64,000 nucleotides of DNA from Amaranthus tricolor (lineage: Eukaryota > Streptophyta > Magnoliopsida > Caryophyllales > Amaranthaceae). Position 1 is the stretch's first letter, and the number at the start of each line of letters is the position of its first letter. Below, piece by piece: positions 1-11,349 of this stretch. A program made the position numbers and the translations under genes. Under the pieces are notes generated by a model, which saw nothing but the letters and a program-made list of their open reading frames with translations, was not told where the DNA came from and did not search any database. The DNA lies in the NCBI RefSeq assembly GCF_026212465.1, contig NC_080057.1, forward strand, positions 17,184,124 to 17,248,123. Reading direction: 5' to 3'.

Positions 1-114
1 ATAACTAAGATACACGATGCAGAAATTAGGTCCAAAAGACTGTTTGGATTAGATTAGAAAGTAACATTCTAACTTAGTCCTGTAGGAGAGAATCTAGAAG
101 AATGAATTGTGTAC

Positions 115-3100
115 CTTCATGAAAAAGCTCTTTGAGTACACGATCGATAACAGTTGGTGGAGGAATAGCTGCTGAAGATCTCAGTTTTTCTGCACTAGAA
201 TCTACTGCCAAAATTGCAAAAAAAAAAAAAAATTAAAAAAAAATAATAAAAAAAATAAAAAGAAAAAAATTTTAAAAAAATCTTGAGGATCAATGCTCAA
301 GGAGCAAAACATAAGAATTATTACAGCATTTCTAGCTCTTAAAAAGCAATAGCAAATTAATCTACGAGGAAATACAAGACATACACTAAAACCTTCCAAA
401 CCTGACACAAAGTCTTCCAAAAACTGAGCCTCAAATGACATCTCTAAGGCAACAACCAGGAGAGAGAGTTGAGAAGCAAATCCAACAGCTTTTACTTTCC
501 GACCATCATTTCTGAATGAATGCAGAGAAGCATGGTGTCATCATGTCAGTGATTGAAAACCAGGAGGGGCAAAAGAAAACATTAGGAAGGGGGGATACGA
601 TGGACTGAAAAACTCGTCCATATTCTTTCTCCTAATCTCCTAATCCTCTCAAAATTCTGACATACATATTGTGATTTCAACATTTGGAAAGCATATGATG
701 AGTGATGGCATGTATCCTTCACGTCTTTACTCGTTACAGATCAAAAACCAATAGCAATAAAATAAACTCTGAATTCAAATGCTTCATGTGCTTATATCAT
801 TCCACATCTTAATTTTTGACCTTATATTTTGATGCAAAACCAACAGTAGCAGAGTAGAACTTGTTATTTTTTGTCTCTAATCTTTCAAATTTCCAGCAAA
901 CTACAATAAATTAACGTAATAAAACTTAAATAATTTCAATTCTGCATTCATTTACATAAATGATAATTCATTCTACATTTAACTTCTACATAAAAATATT
1001 AATATTGTTGTGCCCATGTCCATATCTAAGTCCTTGTATCCCAGAATCAGGCATTGATAAGTCCAACTCTTAGACATGACTGTTATGTCGGACGCTAACA
1101 CTTGGATTTGTGTCCATGTAACTTAAACACACTAACAAGAACAATGCAGAAAAAAATTAAATAGTATATACTTTTCGAAAAACCTAAATACTCACAAAAT
1201 CTCTGAGAGAATCGGAAGTAAAAGCCAAACTTCAGCATCATGAGGTGAAGAATTTTCGATTTCAGCCATCTCAAGAGAGCTCTCGATCGATTTACCCAAC
1301 CATGTAGCAACCAACTCAAATCCTAGAGGAATTCAATTTCACAAGGGCAACAGGCAGTTATTATAGACAATAGCAAAAGTCAAAAAGTTAAAGACCTAAA
1401 TCGCAGATCATGGAAAGATCATCAAACTTAATTTATCATCATTTGATATAAGGCATTTATATAAAACACATAATCAACCCATTCATCAACATATCTTAAT
1501 GAAATTGCATCAAACTCATATGCGGCAAAGCATAACTTCCTCAGAGCTTGAGATTTAAATTACATTCTCTCAAACCTGACAAAAAATTAAATGCATGTCA
1601 CTGAAAAAATTAAGGAAACAAAAGACCACAGGGAGCTTTTAATTTGTATGGGACTCACACAATAACCATGGCAACATGTATAGCCCATCAAAAATAGTAA
1701 TAAAAATTTAATAAATCTACCTTTTACGGGATCTTCAGCTGAATACCATGAACTCCAAGGGCAGTCATCATCCCATTGTGATCTTTGATGCAGTTCCTGC
1801 TTGGCACTGACACTTGATTCTGTGTTCTCGGCTTCAGATTCATGCATATAATCATCATCATCATCGTATGGAAGGGTTCTGTATGTAAGCCTCATGGTAA
1901 AGTGAATTTTGTACCGATGGACAGAGAAGTCCACAGCAGAGAAGGCCTTGCATAATCAATAGGCAAAGATTCGCACAAGCTTAGTAAAAGTTTAAATCGA
2001 TTACAAGAAATCACGTAAATAACTTGAAGTGTGATGTAATCAACACCATTCATTAGTATAGAAACTCACAAATTTAGACACAAACAACTCATATAACCCT
2101 TCCAAATGCATAAGCTTCACAGGAACCTGACTCCTGATGCAGTCCGATTCAAATCTTCTTGTGAACACGGTTCCCAAATTTTGAATACCAATATGAGCTT
2201 TCCGAGAAGGGTCAAAAACAGGGACAAAGGCTGGCCAAAGACTGAATTATGGGTCACTCAGAACTATATTGTAGAAGTTTATGCATGTTCTAACTAATGG
2301 AAATACTTATGCAAGTCAAATTCAATATTTTGTAGAGTAGAAACTGAGAACATTTTAATGACAAGCAAGATTATTACCCGCAACAGTTGGATAAAGCAAT
2401 TGCAACTGCACTGAGAAGCTTACAGGCCTCTGGTGCATCCAATACTACACCACTTGCACTTTGGGGATAAATTATCTGTTTCAGAAGCAAAAACTGATGA
2501 AAAAAATGAATCTTACAAGTTTTAAAAAGTCTGGTTTTCAAACGGTGAATATTACCAAAAACTCGGTGACACCAAACGCCATCTGCAAATTGTGCCGACT
2601 AGAGTCCCATGTTGTGACTTTGCCTGTTCAAAAAAAGAAGTCGAAAAACTAAGATGCAGGTATCAAAACTAATATGTGTGAGCACACATCAACTTGTACC
2701 TTTATGCTTCTCTTTAAAGTAATATTCCATACAGTAGCTCTTTTTATCATATTTTAGCTCATACTTGGCCTTATAGAAGTCTTCCGAAGTTCCAACAGGC
2801 ACCGCACCTTTCTCCTGTTGAAACAGAAAACGGTTCATACAAAAGATATATAGACAAAACAAGATAATGTACACAAAGCTCACACTGCAACATCAAGAAC
2901 ATAATCTCCTTCATGAATCCATCGTCTAGATTGCGCAAAACATTGCACTCCGCAACAATGAAAACTAATCCCCTCAACAAGATGACGCCATCATTTAGAT
3001 GATAAAACACAGTTCACATACAACTTCAAAAACCTTATCGCCATTTGATATGAAGCCATCACTAGATTATAATAATAAAGTCACATGGAGTGACTAGAAG

Positions 3101-6100
3101 CGGTAAACCTATCATACATATAGGGAAGGCATATGGGTAGATTTGCGCGAGTTTTGCACTACATCCGCCCTAGGTATGAGTATAAATTTGGTAGGTAGTG
3201 CATGGGTATAGGTAAGAGTAGTCTTACCAGCCATGGGTGGTGGACTGGTGGGAATAAGGGTTTACTAACCCAATACTAGTGTGTCTTACCCACCCACCAC
3301 CTTGTGCTCGTGCCCTATACCACAATATACTACTCCCTCCGTTCTTTAAAGAAGTTTCCATTTGCCATTTTGGGTGTTTCATGTGTTGTTCCCATAGAGA
3401 ATCTTTCCATTTATGTCATAAATTTTGGACAAAAATAACCTTATTCATACTCACTTTAATATTTTTATAATGCTTATGTACCCCACATATCCTCCACTAA
3501 CTTCAATTTAACATTTTAATATTCCTTATGATCCCCACATGTTTCCCACTAACTTTATAAAACTAATTTTTTATTACTTGTTGTCCCCATATTTTTTACA
3601 GTAACTTTCTTTTAATATTTTTTTAATGCTTGTGGTCCCTACTTTTCTCCAATCAAATTTATTATTCAATTAAATAATATATTGTAACACCGGGGTCGGA
3701 AATTCGGGTGTTACATATATCCACTATCTAAAATATTCTATTTTTCTTAATTCCCGTGAACATTCCTTTTGGGAACTTCATTAGGGAACGGAGGGAGTAC
3801 CTTATATTTTTTATTACTCCCCATATCCCAATATTATGTTCCGCTTTCTTATTAGAGCTATTTATTTTATTTGTTCCACTTTCCTTTAATAGTAAGGTTT
3901 ATAGACATCTTTACTCTAATTAATAATGGTAAAACATATCAAATTTATACTTTAATCAAAACAAGGACCCTACATGGTTCCACTTTCTCTATTATAATGT
4001 ACTTTTAACAATATTTTATCAATATATAGACCATAGTGTAAAAATGAGGTGATGATCACGATCACGGTAACGTAACGTGATGCGATAACGAGAGTGATGT
4101 GGTTATCGTAACGCCTAAATATTGGGCAAAACTTAACGTGATGCGATAACGAGAATGATGTGGTTATCGTAATGCCTAAATATTGGACGAAGACATAAGC
4201 TATCCTTTGATACGGCCTAAAACGCGATTTTTTACACATTTAAACGCGGTAAATATCGATTCTTTTTTTAAAACCTTTACAACGTGACTGATGCGATGCA
4301 ATGCGGCCTTGTTTTTACGCTAATATTATTATTTACTTTTATCATTATTTAATATTCAATACAAAGACCACACTTGCATGCAAAAAAAAAATATGCAAAA
4401 TTTAACTTCTTTCCATTTTAGAGAGCTTCTACCCCTTCTCGATCCCAGATTGAAGGATTTACATTTCCCATACTTCCTTGAGTTTCACTGGCACACCATT
4501 TTAAATTGTTTTATCTCTACCTCTTCATAATATGTTTCACTTAATCTGTTTCACTTGCCTTTAGCCAATACCATTTTCAAAGGTAAGCTTCCTTTTAAGA
4601 TTAGGGTATTTTCTTAAGTTATGGCCTTGGGCAAGCTCATCACTTTGGGGAACCTACAAAAAAAGACCCCCTTAATCATCTTTCAACCCTTATGGGGCAC
4701 AATGTGTTCTAACAGCATAGAAGATAATGATCATCTCTTTCTCCACCACAAGATAGGTGATGGGTATGAAAATTAAGGTCCATATTAGATTGTTAGAATA
4801 CTATAGAGTAAGAGCCCCGCACTCACCCAAGAGGAATGTAATTTTTTGAGGACATGTTATCTCCACCCTAGTAGAGGTGAGGCGACACTGATGCAATCTT
4901 CTTCCCTAAGCTCTCTCGTCATAGAATCAACCTCGTCACCACCACGCTATATAAAATTCTTCTCTAGTGTCTTATATCACTCATGAAAAGGTAAAAGGTC
5001 TATTATATATACTCCCTTTGATTCAGCATATGTATCCCATTTAGTTTTACATTTACCAATGTAGTAATCCAATCCTTAATATTTTTAATTATGCAAAATT
5101 AAAATTATAAAATGTTGAAATAAATAAAATTAACATTGAGACAAATCAAATAAAATCTCATTTGACAGTATTTCAACATGTAAATTAAGAACAAAATACA
5201 AATTAAGAGTAATTGATGAATAGTGCTAAAACAAATAGAACACTTAGGCTGAATAGGATGGTGTATTTCACTTTCTCATATATTGTTTCAGCTGGTGTTA
5301 GTAGTGTGGGTATGGACATCACGCATGCATAGCGCCGCGCTCGCCTAGACTGAGCTAGGTAGGGGCTTTGGCTTAGCCTTAAGGAATAGACCTAAATTGA
5401 CCATAATTTTTACTCTAAGCTTGGGTTAAAGTGTAACGATAATTTAATCTGTTACAACTATTATTGACAATGTAAAAGGGATTGTAACATGCATCATTAA
5501 GGAGTCTTTATTCACTTGTAAAATTTCATTAATTCTATCATCAGTGATAATTACAATTAATAAATGGTCTCTAATTCTTAAAGGCTTAAATTTGAGTATT
5601 CTTTCTTCTTTTTTTCCTTTATTTTTGGGTTAGTGTTCTTAACCTCCAAGTGTCGTGTTGTTAGAAATATGATCTAAATCTAAAAAATCTATAAAAAGGA
5701 AGAAAATTCTAGAGATATATAGAAAAGAGTAGAAGCACTTGATTATGTAGAAAATTTCTGATTCATAGCCACTTAAGCAACCGACATAGTACGGCTATAA
5801 TTAGATAGCCAAGTGAAGTGAAAAAGTGGTAAAGTAAATCCAAAATCAAATAGGTTTATTTCACACAACAAAGTAATGGTGTGTGCAACAGTCTATGAGT
5901 AACATGGGCATTAACAAAAGAATGTAAAGAAATTTGACAAAAAAAATTAAGATTTATGAAAGAAAAGTTGGTGACATGATCACTAACTAAAGAAAAAATT
6001 ATGAGAAAATTTTTAAAGGTATTGATAACAAGAGTAAAAAAAGAAGACAAAAAACAAGGAGAAAAGAATTAAAAACAAAAAATATGGAAAAATGTGTATG

Positions 6101-8752
6101 TTGGTGACAAGAGTGCCAATGAAGCAAAGGCGAGTTATGAGATCGACAATTATTATGACTGAAGCATCAATATTGACTCAAATTTATTTGTACAAGATGT
6201 TTTTTTATTAGAGGGAGTGTTAGAGATATAATTAAAAAATCTAGTAAAAGAAAAAATATCTAGAAATAAAAAAGGAAAGAGTAGAAGCACTTGATCATGT
6301 AGAAAATTCTAGATTAGTAGCCACCTAAGTAACCGACATAGTAAGGCTATAAATAAATAGTTAAGTGATGTGAGGAAGTGGTGTAGTAAAGCCAAAATTA
6401 AAGAGTGTACGTGCACCAATGTAGTGCACTGAGTGTATGAGTAACATGAGTGCTCAAAATACACAAAAAATATACAAGGGGGAGTGTAGGTGAGGAATAA
6501 GTGTCCCACAAAAATATTGTTATATAATGTACTTTGTAATTTAATGAATACTATTTTGGGTCCATTACAAATTCCAAGTGTGACCAAGTTTTTATCACAT
6601 GTACTAGTGGTGGTAAGCGCTGAAACTCGAGAGAAAACTTAACAGTGAGAACAACCACCATTGTCGAGTTGTATTTGGGTTATAGGTTAGCAGTCTTCTA
6701 TCGTGGCGCAATGATTCTTCTGTTTTCAACTATTAGTATACTTTTGTTCTGACAATATGATAACTAACTTAGTAATACTCCCTATGTTCCTCTCATTTTA
6801 CACCACTTTCCATTTTAATTTGTCCTACTGATTTTGCACTCTTTCCTTATTTGGCAATGGTCCCATTTTCACTCTTCTAATCTCATCCACAAACTTATAT
6901 TCTTTCTCTATTTTAACCACTCACTTTTATCCTCAACTTGTGTTTTGTCTTATTCTCCAACCTAATTTCTCTTCCACTAAATTTCACCCATTTTGCATTA
7001 GGCGCAAAATGAGAGGGATAAAGAGACTATATATGATGTAAGTGTGATTAGGAAGAACACGCTTAGATTTAAAATTTTATTTTTTTTTTTTGTATAAAGA
7101 AGAATAGAGAAGAATAATTAGATAAAAAATAAATAGTAAAAGAAAATTGATAAGAGCCAAACCACAAGACAAACTCAATGATTTGGGATTAAGGCTAGAG
7201 ACAAGAACACACTCAATCTCCACTAGAATTAACACTCAAGAGAAACTCAAAGTGATAAATGGAATTACTATTTCTTTGGACAAACACAAGAAGAAAAGCA
7301 ATGTATAAACTTACGGTTTAAAATGATTAATCAACAACATGATTTTTTTTCATTTCATAAGGCCCTTTTGTATAGAACTAAGTACTAGTTTCTAAAATGC
7401 TTACACATACAATGCACACATTTAATGAGCAATAAAAGCTAGAGAATGAAGCACCAAAAGTCTAGTACATGAAGCATCAAAGGTCTAGTACATGAAGCAT
7501 CAAAGGTCTAGTACATAAAGCACTAAAAGTCCCTTATTAAATGTACTAAATATGTTGATTTTAAGTAAAAACAATTTATGGACTCTTTATTTCTACCTTC
7601 TTTTATTGTATAAACTTTAACAAAATAAGAGTAAAATGTTGGATAACCAAGAGTAACATTTGGGCCAGCTCCATATCCCCAACATAATTCCAAGTTAAGA
7701 AATGTCATGATCTTCAATCAACTTAAAATCTTTTTTTCTTTTAAGGTTATGAACATAGAATTGTCCAAAAATATACTTGAGACTTAAAATCAACCATATC
7801 CATATGTGAAAAAGGTTGGCATGTGATTTGATTTTGAAAAAGTTGAATGCTCCTACATCAATATAATATATAACCTTAGCCTCCATTCTACACTCTATAG
7901 CATACCTCATTACGCTCTATTGCTAAGAAGCATCTTTTTTTAGAATTTTCATGAACTTCTCATCATACCTTCCCCTTACACGGAACCCTTTTGGCACATT
8001 GTAGCCATCTGATGCCAAAAGTCCAGCCATAGCTGGATCAGCATCATATTTATTAATTCTACTTCCCAAAATCCATGATTTCCAACACAAATTAAAGTTC
8101 AAATCATATAAGAGGATATAGTGTGTTGTCATCCCTAAGTACAAGCCATGTTACTTGAGCTCGGGTACTAGTGCCAAAACATATACAATCCTCCCCAATA
8201 CATAAGAGAAAAGTTCTCAAGCCCACATTAAAATGTTAAGTCTTATAACAAAATAAAAGTATCAAGAATTCAACACAAATAACCGAGATAAAATAGAGTA
8301 CCGTAAGATTACATAGTCTGCTCTCTTACAGTTTCAACATAATAGTTTTACCAAAAAGCAGTACGTAAATTAACAATTATTCATTGAACAAGCATACCAA
8401 TAAGTTCTTGGGGCCATCAGCCATCCAACGACGACACACCGCTTCAATTTCTGATATAAACCTAACACAAACAACGCCCATCATCACTAAGTAAGCATTA
8501 TTTTCCTAATCTCAGGATTTATACCATTATAACTCCAAAATCAATTACACTTTAAAAGCACTCACCTTTCCCATGAAGATGCAAGCGTGAAATCATCAAA
8601 ATGCTCTACCTACAAAGAACGCATGAAATTCAGTACAATTCACTCCTCTTCAAAAAGCCACATTTTTTAATTAAAAACATTAATTTCTTAAAAAATTTGA
8701 ATGCAATTACCTCCTCCACTTCAGCTTCATCTTCTTCGCTACCGCAATTCAT
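115..8752 (-). CDS. RAB3GAP1: Rab3 GTPase-activating protein catalytic subunit, 5' part (partial at left edge)
   Basis: Homologue of the catalytic subunit of Rab3GAP, which with its non-catalytic partner acts on Rab-family GTPases in membrane traffic. Eleven coding exons read on the minus strand: 8711-8752, 8566-8609, 8398-8461, 2700-2814, 2556-2623, 2378-2475, 2070-2241, 1721-1946, 1196-1322, 402-511, 115-204. All joins have GT/AG sites and keep phase, giving 385 codons. The start is the ATG at 8752 (MNCGSEEDEAEVEE). Family signatures seen: 'FDDFTLASSWERFISEIEA' near the N terminus, 'LWPAFVPVFDPSRKAHIG', 'TMRLTYRTLPYDDDDDY', 'GFELVATWLGKSIESSLEMA' and 'EAQFLEDFVS'. The C-terminal conserved region, which carries the GAP activity in the family, lies beyond the left edge. 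Intron 3 (2815-8397) is unusually large and full of mobile elements. Assignment rests on remembered family sequence, not on a search. Confidence 0.92.
3333..3797. mobile_element. Stowaway-type MITE, family A copy 1
   Basis: The left end reads CTCCCTCCGTTC after TA at 3331-3332. The right end reads GGAACGGAGGGAG before TA at 3798-3799. The ends are inverted repeats (CTCCCTCCGTTC / GAACGGAGGGAG) with a TA target duplication, which is the Stowaway hallmark. The interior matches a second copy at 57287-57710 over most of its length. It carries a nested 33-bp insertion at 3683-3715 that the second copy lacks. It has no coding capacity. Confidence 0.88.
3683..3715. mobile_element. 33-bp LTR-like micro-insertion with 5-bp target duplication
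   Basis: It starts TGTAACACC and ends GGTGTTACA, a perfect 9-bp terminal inverted repeat with TG...CA ends. It is flanked by TATAT at 3678-3682 and TATAT at 3716-3720. The related MITE copy at 57287-57710 has no such insert at the corresponding place. The ends resemble those of Ty3-type LTRs, and TGTAACA...TGTTACA also bounds the 3.3-kb insertion at 17225-20565. I infer a severely shortened LTR insertion. Confidence 0.7.
4028..4325. repeat. Dispersed repeat rich in GATCACGGTAACG-type motifs, with a 61-bp tandem duplication
   Basis: A CpG-richer patch inside AT-rich intron DNA. Two tandem units, 4073-4133 and 4134-4194, are almost identical and share 'TAACGTGATGCGATAACG' and 'ATGTGGTTATCGTAA'. 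Flanking phrases ('ACCATAGTG', 'TTTTTTACAC', 'AAAACCTTTAC', 'GATGCGATGCAATGCGGCC') recur in diverged form in intron 1 of the E1 gene at 23970-24165, so this is a dispersed family. No TIR or coding frame was found. Confidence 0.7.
5012..5263. mobile_element. Small TIR element (MITE), family F copy 1
   Basis: Flanked by TA. The left end CTCCCTTTGATTCAGCAT and right end ATGCTGAAT-like sequence (read as GGCTGAATAGGATGGTG) form an imperfect TIR. The interior includes 'ATTAAGAGTAATTGATGAAT', which recurs at about 45860-45890 and, inverted, at about 53325-53350. No coding capacity. Confidence 0.65.
5659..6753 (+). repeat. Decayed LTR-like repeat pair with polypurine tract
   Basis: Two diverged direct copies begin at TGTTAGAAATAT (5659) and TGTTAGAGATAT (6218) and share about 190 bp, including 'AGAAGCACTTGAT' and 'AACCGACATAGTA'. 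The second is directly preceded by the purine-rich AGAGGGAG, as expected before a 3' LTR. The second repeat may run to TTCTGACA near 6753. The spacer (about 5855-6217) has no gene. It looks like a small, eroded non-autonomous LTR element, or the remains of one after internal deletion. The 3' bound is uncertain. Confidence 0.5.
6778..7027. mobile_element. MITE, family C copy 1 (about 250 bp)
   Basis: Flanked by TA. The left half starts CTCCCTATGTTCCTCTC followed by ATTTTACACCAC. The right end reads CAAAATGAGAGGGATAAAG, an inverted match. Two further copies lie at 30619-30877 and 37168-37413 in the opposite orientation, sharing 'GGACAAATTAAAATG'-type and 'AAGATTAAAAGAA'-type interior phrases. 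No coding capacity. Confidence 0.8.
7441..7535 (+). repeat. 23-bp tandem repeat, about 4 copies
   Basis: The unit 'TCTAGTACATGAAGCATCAA' plus AGG repeats with period 23 (phase points at 7461, 7484 and 7507). The outer copies are diverged. There are no spacers between units, so it is a minisatellite and not a CRISPR array. Confidence 0.85.
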
Positions 8753-11340
8753 GGTGATTGTGATTTGCCGCAATCAATGTTGCAGAGTAATTAGCACCAA
8801 CCATGCAACGAAAACGAGAATGAGAAAATGTGATTTCTAATTCGTGATGCTTCAAGTTCTAAATGTTGTCAATTTTGTATCAATTGCAGATTATTAACGA
8901 CCGAAATGACAATTGCAGCAAAACGATCCTTATATTCAACAATGGAAGTCCAGATCAACTGCAGATGACTTGCCTGAAAAGCAATTGAAGAACCAGTTGA
9001 AGATGAATTCGATCAACTTCGGACCAATTGGGGTTCCGTTATTTAACAGGAAAACGTCCTGGGTCTGGGTGTGAAATATAATTATTCGCTCCATTCTAAA
9101 GTTGCAATTTTCACGGAATGTATAGGAAGAGAATGAGATCTTAATCTTAACTTTTTAAATAAATAAATTTAATGGAAATAATGGGAAACCTTAGCATTAA
9201 AAAAATATTATAAAGAAATATTGAAAAAATATTAGGACTATAATTATTAAAAGCGTATAAATTAAGTTTGTGGAAAATATGTGCAAAGCATAAACATGAA
9301 CAATATAAAATTATTAAAATAAAGTTAGTAAAAAGTATGTAGGGACTATAAAGTATAAGCATTAATAAAATATTAAAATAAGGATGAATAAAGCAAATTA
9401 TGTCTCTACTCAAAAAAAGGTAAATTATGTCTAAAAATTGTAATATAAATTAAAAGATATGAACAATAAATGAAACACACACAAATTATCAGGAAAGAAT
9501 GTCTTATAGTGAGACCAAACACATACGAGTTGACTCATTTTCAATTTTAATGTAATCAATTTTGACATTGAATTGATCAATTTCAACTAAAATTATCAAT
9601 TCAGACCTAAAGTGATCAATTATATAAAGTGATTAATTATTATAATAGAGCGGACAACTTTAACTTGACATGAACTTTCGTTTGTTCGATATGTAATTTT
9701 CATTATTTTGGACAAATAACATTTTTGTTTCATTTATGTAACTTGTGATGCATTTGATTGCGTTATCCAAAGTGTTTACTTTAACATTAGTTTACTTTAG
9801 TAACCCCTATAATATTGTTGGCAAAGTGGAGCTTTCGCGTGATTATTACTAAATTCAAATTACTTTTTGCCCTCATAATATAAAGAAATTGCATAATGTG
9901 AATTTTATGCCTTTGATTTGGTATAAGATTTGAGAGCATCGAAACTACTCGGGAAAAATGTACATGCAAATTGTTGTAATTGTTTCAAGTGTTGATTCAC
10001 ACTTTGATTCAATCCGTGTTGGAGACATTTTCTTGATTGTGTTTTAACTAGCCTACAAAGATGCATATAGTCAATTCTATGTTGGGGACTTTTGCTTTAT
10101 TTGTTTTGAACTAATTAAGATGCCCATGCTAAAATATTATTAGCGACTCAAAATAAATATGCTCAATGATGACATATAACGCAACTAAGCTGACAAGCTT
10201 CGGTCCATACATAAAAATACAGTCTAGAAATCAGTTTAATTTAAATCCTTTTAATATAAAATCTTTCAAAGTCCATCTTACTGTTTATTCGCCTATTGCT
10301 TTGTATCTACATCCATGCCACTTTTTAAATTGCATTCACTTCACTTTACATAAATTAATTTCAATGTTGATTCGATCTCAAAAGATGCCAATGGCTTAAT
10401 CCAAAACATAAATTAATTTCAATGTTGATTCGATCTCAAAAGATGCCAATGGCTTAATCCATGTTTGGGTCTTTTTCTTCATTGCGTTTTAACCAAATTA
10501 ATCAAAAAGATGCCCATGTTGGGACTTTTGTTTTCTTTGTGTTGAACCAATTCGAAAGGGATGGCCATGGTTAAACCAACATCAGTGACTTATAATAGAT
10601 GTGCTCAATAATGATGTATCTAATAGCGAGTTTATGCTTTAAATTCGGTATAAGAGTTGAGGGCATTGGAATTTTCGGAAAGAATGAACAATCAAATCAG
10701 TGTAATTGTTTCCAATGTTGATACGCTTTGGTTTAATTCATGCTGGGGACATTTTCTTGTTTTTGTTTATTTACTTTATTTTCACTTAAATTTTCTTGCT
10801 CTTGATATAATTTGATGCTTTTTTTATGTTTGATGATTGATCTTCACATCTTGATTTTTAGTTGGTAGATAATTCATTTCTTAATTTTTTTCATGTCTAT
10901 ATTAATGCTATTTGACTGGTGAATTTGCTTTGATTTTTTTTCCCTTTATTGAGATTCATTTTACAAAAGTCTTAATTTGTGTTTATTTGAGATATCATTT
11001 CTAAAATTATATGTCAAAATAGGTTATACCCATATGCCTAGGAACACTTACACATGTTGAGTACACATTCAAGCATTTTGAAAATACATGTGCCAGAAAT
11101 GCTGGATCTTAGCATAAGTTTTTGTATTGCAGTTTCATCAAAATACAATTTTTACTTAGCCAGAGGCATTGTCATTTAAAAACTACGTAAAACATTAATA
11201 TGCAATAGTATAGCTCAAGAATTAAGAAAATTAAGAAAATATCAGGTCGAATTATGGTGATGATAAAATTGAACTAATAACCTTATGTGCAAAGCCTTAA
11301 CATCCTCAACAAGTGAGAATGTGAAACTACAGAAAAGGAA
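8753..11340. other. Intergenic sequence upstream of the Rab3GAP gene
   Basis: The first few hundred bases presumably hold the 5' UTR and promoter of the minus-strand Rab3GAP gene, but I could not pick a TATA box or start with confidence. The rest is AT-rich, with a diverged repeated phrase ('TGTTGGGGACTTTTG' / 'TGTTGGGACTTTTGTTTT' near 10080 and 10520; 'GGGGACATTTTCTTG' near 10745) and a tandem duplication at 10348-10461. No gene seen. Confidence 0.6.
10348..10461 (+). repeat. Perfect 56-bp direct duplication, period 58
   Basis: The segment beginning ACATAAATTAATTTCAATG and ending GGCTTAATCCA is present at 10348-10403 and again at 10406-10461, without a visible mismatch and with a 2-bp spacer. 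Perfect identity in otherwise diverged repeat DNA suggests a recent local duplication. Confidence 0.88.
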
Positions 11341-11349
11341 TATGAAACT

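Larger units (their letters stand above)
2815..8397 (-). other. 5.6-kb intron 3 of the Rab3GAP gene, filled with repeats
   Basis: This intron lies between exon 3 (ending KNLL) and exon 4 (starting EKGAVPVG). Both junctions are phase 0 with GT/AG sites. It holds a Stowaway-type MITE, a 33-bp LTR-like insertion, a 61-bp tandem repeat, several other TIR elements, an LTR-like repeat pair and a 23-bp tandem repeat, each listed separately. The other introns seen in this gene are about 75-885 bp, so its size is largely explained by insertions. An open frame at 7923-8144 on the minus strand is not recognised. Confidence 0.8.

Noticed and set aside
1..114. Possible twelfth exon of the Rab3GAP gene at the left edge
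   Set aside because: An AG acceptor-like site exists near 41, but the phase-consistent reading meets a stop within four codons.
7441..7535. Possible CRISPR-like repeat
   Set aside because: The 23-bp units are directly adjacent with no unique spacers, and the genome is a plant's.
7923..8144. 73-codon minus-strand frame ending in a basic stretch (KGFRVRGRYDEKFMKILKK)
   Set aside because: Not recognised, and the Rab3GAP exons on either side join in phase without it. It could be a gene fragment but there is no support.
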